Assembly: GCA_943704525.1 (NCBI GenBank)
Contig: CALSCQ010002674.1
Location: forward strand, 1-12,805
Length of the DNA stretch: 12,805 bases
Direction of reading: 5' to 3'
Origin: Pigoraptor vietnamica
Lineage: Eukaryota; Opisthokonta; Filasterea
The notes under the pieces were generated by a model. It saw only the letters and a program-made list of their open reading frames with translations. It made no database searches and was not told the DNA's origin. Made by a program: the position numbers and the translations under genes. Shown one piece after another: positions 9,810 through 12,805 of this stretch; positions within the stretch are counted from its first letter, which is position 1, and every line of letters begins with the position of its first letter.

Positions 9810-12631
9810 GCACGCAAACGCACCGTCGACACGCTTGCAGAGGCTCGCACCTCCCAAGCAAGCCATTCTGCGACGTCCTTACGCCGCATTCTTCGCCGTG
9901 CAGCAACCAGGACATCCACTATTACCTCTCGCCCGACGTCATCACGGACATGACGTGCATTCACACGGCAGAGGACGTGCGCCTCACAGTGCTCGCGTGC
10001 AGCGACCGCGCACTGCGATTCATCGAAGTGGGTGTTGGGCGGAGGGTGTGGATGTGCGCGCTTTTGTCTCAAGAGCAGTGGGGGATGCCATGTGCGTCGC
10101 AGTGCGGGCCCTTCTGTTCGTGTTGGGCAATCCCGTCTCCCTCCTTCCCCCCTTCTTCTCGACACGCGCACGCACGCCCTCACACGTGTGTACTACCGCC
10201 GTCCTCAGGGATCGGATGTCGAGTGCGTGTACGACGTCGGTGGCATTCCGACGGTAGTTGTGCGCCACCCGCTCACCGCGCAGTCACGCGAGTCGCCGGA
10301 TGCATGGCTCGTGTATGGGACGGCGGAGGGCTCTTTTGGCCACATCGCGTACTCGCGAACAACGACACGGCGCCTGTGGGAGGCGCGTCCGCCAAAGTGA
10401 GTGCCTGTGTGCGCGTGGAGCTTGACAGTGAGATGGACGCCTTTGTAGCAGAGGGGTAATGGAAATGGCGCTCGTGCGCTGTACCGAGTGCTCGGTTACA
10501 TTGGCCCTCTGACGCGTGCGTTCGCTGCAGCCGTTCCGCCGTGGGCGTCACGTGCCTCTCGCTGTACGACCTCAACGGCGACGGCGTGTACGAGGTCCTT
10601 GTGGGCCGTGAGGACGGCTCGGTCGAGGCGTGGGGCTTCTACGGCAGTCCAACGGAAGCGCCCATCCTGCTCTACCGCAGCGCATTGCCGGAAAGCATCG
10701 CCGCGATCGACGGTGGCCGCCTTGCCTCGTCCACGTACGACGAAATTGTCGTCGCGACGTACGGCGGACTCTTGTGCGGGTTCACCCTCGAGCCACGCGA
10801 GAGCGCGCCCCTCCCCGTGCCGAACATGCCCGACATGGCGACGGACGCGACGGTGATGCAGGCTGCGGCGGAGCGCGCGCGCCGGGGAACGGAGAAGAGT
10901 GTCAAGGCACTGCGGGAGGAGATCGAAGAGCTGCGCCGCGGGATCGCGAAGGAGCGATTGAGGCTGTCTGCGCGGCCACAGGGGGGTCCGGCCGTGCCCT
11001 CGGTCGAGTCTCCGCTGCGGGACCGCTTTCTGCTCGTTGCGTCGGACGCGACGTATGTGCTCCTGCTGGAAATGCACGAGCCCATCGACTATGCCGTACT
11101 GCAGTGCGACTGCGCCGTGGAGGTCATGGAGGGCCACTCGCAGCGCGCGGTCCTCGCCGTGACGGAGCCGGAGCCGGACTCTGGCAGCGCGCTGCTCGCG
11201 ACGTTCCGGTGCGGCGAGGGCGTGCGGCGATTGGAAGTGCGCCTGCGAACGATCGAGGGCCAGCACGGCACTCTGCGCGTGTATGTCGTCACGAAGACGT
11301 CAAAGGCGTGCGAGTCGCGCGAGTACGCCATACGCGCTCTGTCGCTCCACTGCAAGCGCCCGGTGCATCCCGACGAGCTCGCGATGGAGAGGGAAAGCGC
11401 GGCGGACGGCGGACAACCGACGAACACGCTGCGCCTCACGGGGCCATTCAGCCTTTCTGAAGTGCACGCGTGGGTCGCGCAGTGCCTCCCGGACATTCCC
11501 GAGCGGTGCGTACGGCGAAGGGATGCCTGTGCGTGCCGTGTGGTGTGTGCATGCGACTGTGGATGGTGTGAGGCGTGTCCATGCAACCGGGGCTGGATGT
11601 GCTCTCCTTCGCGTTACTCTCTCGCTCAATGTGACACGCGACTGTTGTGCCCTTCGCAGGACACCCGTGCAAGAGTCGGTGCATCTCGAGTTCCGCTCTG
11701 CGCTCACCAACACGCGGCTCGTGTGCATGTACAAGTGGGTGTGAAATGTTGCCGTCATGGTGTGTCTGGACCCGAGCCTCTTTTTCACGTCCCTTCTCAC
11801 TCGAATGTGCCCTGTATGCCGTTTGTGCCGTCCTATTTGTCCTGTGTGCGTGGCACTCGGTGTCTGTTGTGGGGCCTGTCTCTCTTCCTCTTTATGACAT
11901 TCCCCAGTTGTCCTGTTACGTCCCTCTATCTACCCCTCTCATGCATGTGGGCCATACACGCTATGTCTTATTAGCGACTCCTCTTGCTAAACTGTGCGTG
12001 CCACGTGGTGCTGCGTGGCCTCGCAGGAAGAACGAGGGCGTCTTCCACTCGGAGAGCATTTCGACCATGTGCATACTCAAGGACTACCTCACGCGAGAGG
12101 CAACCAACCGCAAGATCAAGCTCAACATTCAATTTGGTGGGCGACGCCTTCTTCATCGCAATTTACTGCTTGCTTTTTTTCTCATTTCCTTAATTTCCAC
12201 TTCCATCCCCAACACGGCGTCGAGATGGCTTCTGTTTACGCCGCTAACCGCCCACACGCACGCAGACGTCAAGGAAGAGACGGTGCCCCTCGTGCTTGAC
12301 CTCCTTCGTCCCCTCCTCGAGCGACAGACGAAGCTTGCGCGCATGATGCGGATAGCGGGTGCTCTAAGGGTTGGTGACGCCTCGCCTGCTGTTCCCTGTC
12401 GTCACACTAACCCCAAAACGTGCTGCACTCCCTCACATACCTAGCTATCGCTATCGTGTTTTTCCCCATCGGACGCATTGCGCTGAGCGCGTCACGTGAC
12501 ACCGCAGGAAGTGCGCGAGCACGAGGGGTCGGCCATGGCGCTGGCTGAGGAACACGCCGAGGCGCTCGCGAACATCGAAGCGATTGAGGCTGAATGCGCA
12601 GCGCACCCAAAGCTGCGCGAACGGCTGTTTG
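8637..12631 (+). CDS. BBS7: Bardet-Biedl syndrome 7 protein (BBSome subunit), last exon beyond window
   Basis: BBS7 is a subunit of the BBSome, the coat-like complex that moves membrane proteins in and out of cilia with intraflagellar transport. Exons: 8637-8672, 9081-9191, 9352-9587, 9904-10027, 10209-10396, 10531-11505, 11660-11734, 12027-12136, 12266-12369, 12508-12631. Phases agree and give 694 codons; human BBS7 is 715 residues, so only about the last 50 residues are missing. Residues 1 to about 320 form the beta-propeller: [12 protein letters not shown], then [63 protein letters not shown] coiled coil follows at about 339-377 ([14 protein letters not shown]). Appendage and platform regions follow ([42 protein letters not shown]), then C-terminal helices (ALREVREHEG). 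A TGA in frame at 8613-8615 supports the 36-nt first coding exon. Intron 10 opens with GTGGGC at 12632 and runs off the window. Confidence 0.95.
8791..8950 (+). repeat. Long (TG)n tract in BBS7 intron 1
   Basis: About 160 bases of TG with scattered GCA, GCG and GTA interruptions, inside the 408-bp intron 8673-9080. It is opposite in polarity to the CA tract of intron 3 of the same gene. Translations of it as Cys/Val or His/Thr polymers are not genes. Confidence 0.95.
9635..9807 (+). repeat. Long (CA)n tract with spaced CGAA interruptions in BBS7 intron 3
   Basis: About 170 bases of CA inside the 316-bp intron 9588-9903. CGAA interruptions, or their CTCAAA variant, fall at about 9655, 9683, 9711, 9735 and 9759, giving spacings of 28, 28, 24 and 24 bases. 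This is a higher-order repeat built on the dinucleotide repeat. Confidence 0.95.
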
Positions 12632-12712
12632 GTGGGCGTCCATTTGTTCAGCGCCGTGCCTGTGTATTTCGCGCCCTGTTTCTTATTCTTCGGCAGTTAC
12701 CCGCCCTCTTCT

Positions 12713-12714
<2 letters not shown>

Positions 12715-12800
<86 letters not shown>
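12715..12800 (+). repeat. (TG)43 microsatellite at the right window edge, BBS7 intron 10
   Basis: An apparently pure TG run of 86 bases ends in T5 at the last base of the window. It lies in the intron that follows BBS7 exon 10, which begins with GTGGGC at 12632. Confidence 0.95.
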
Positions 12801-12804
<4 letters not shown>

Positions 12805-12805
12805 T

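Noticed and set aside
1-12805. A new multi-gene system such as defence, a biosynthetic cluster or a mobile element
   Set aside because: The three genes are conserved eukaryotic housekeeping or ciliary genes from unrelated pathways. No transposase, integrase, terminal repeats, CRISPR array or viral gene is visible.

Overview
The window is nuclear DNA of a GC-rich, intron-containing eukaryotic microbe that almost certainly builds a cilium or flagellum. No open frame spans a whole gene. Three conserved eukaryotic genes appear only after splicing by hand with GT-AG introns. Exon phases agree at all 22 introns whose two ends lie in the window, and the joined proteins align with known families, compared from memory because no search was run. 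I cannot name the organism; a flagellated protist or alga fits.

Layout. (1) Bases 1-4696, minus strand: MED14 (RGR1), the backbone subunit of Mediator. Eleven coding exons are visible, and the C-terminal third lies beyond base 1. (2) Bases 4697-4902: a 206-bp gap between two genes in the same orientation, with a 17-base poly(dA:dT) run. (3) Bases 4903-8091, minus strand: a complete four-exon gene for a 927-residue Treslin/TICRR (Sld3-family) replication-initiation protein. (4) Bases 8092-8636: the only non-genic stretch over 300 bp, a divergent promoter region with TG-rich tracts. (5) Bases 8637-12805, plus strand: BBS7, a BBSome subunit. Ten coding exons are visible, and the last roughly 50 residues lie beyond the window.

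The genes act in separate processes: transcription (MED14), origin firing (Treslin) and ciliary membrane traffic (BBS7). I see no operon-like logic, mobile element, CRISPR array, RNA gene or new defence or biosynthetic system. The unusual features are in the non-coding DNA. Introns are loaded with TG/CA microsatellites, often of opposite polarity on the two sides of an exon. 5' splice sites follow GTGNG rather than GTRAG. Five introns are multiples of three without an in-frame stop, so they look like coding sequence. Both window ends lie in microsatellites, which suggests a whole contig broken at repeats.
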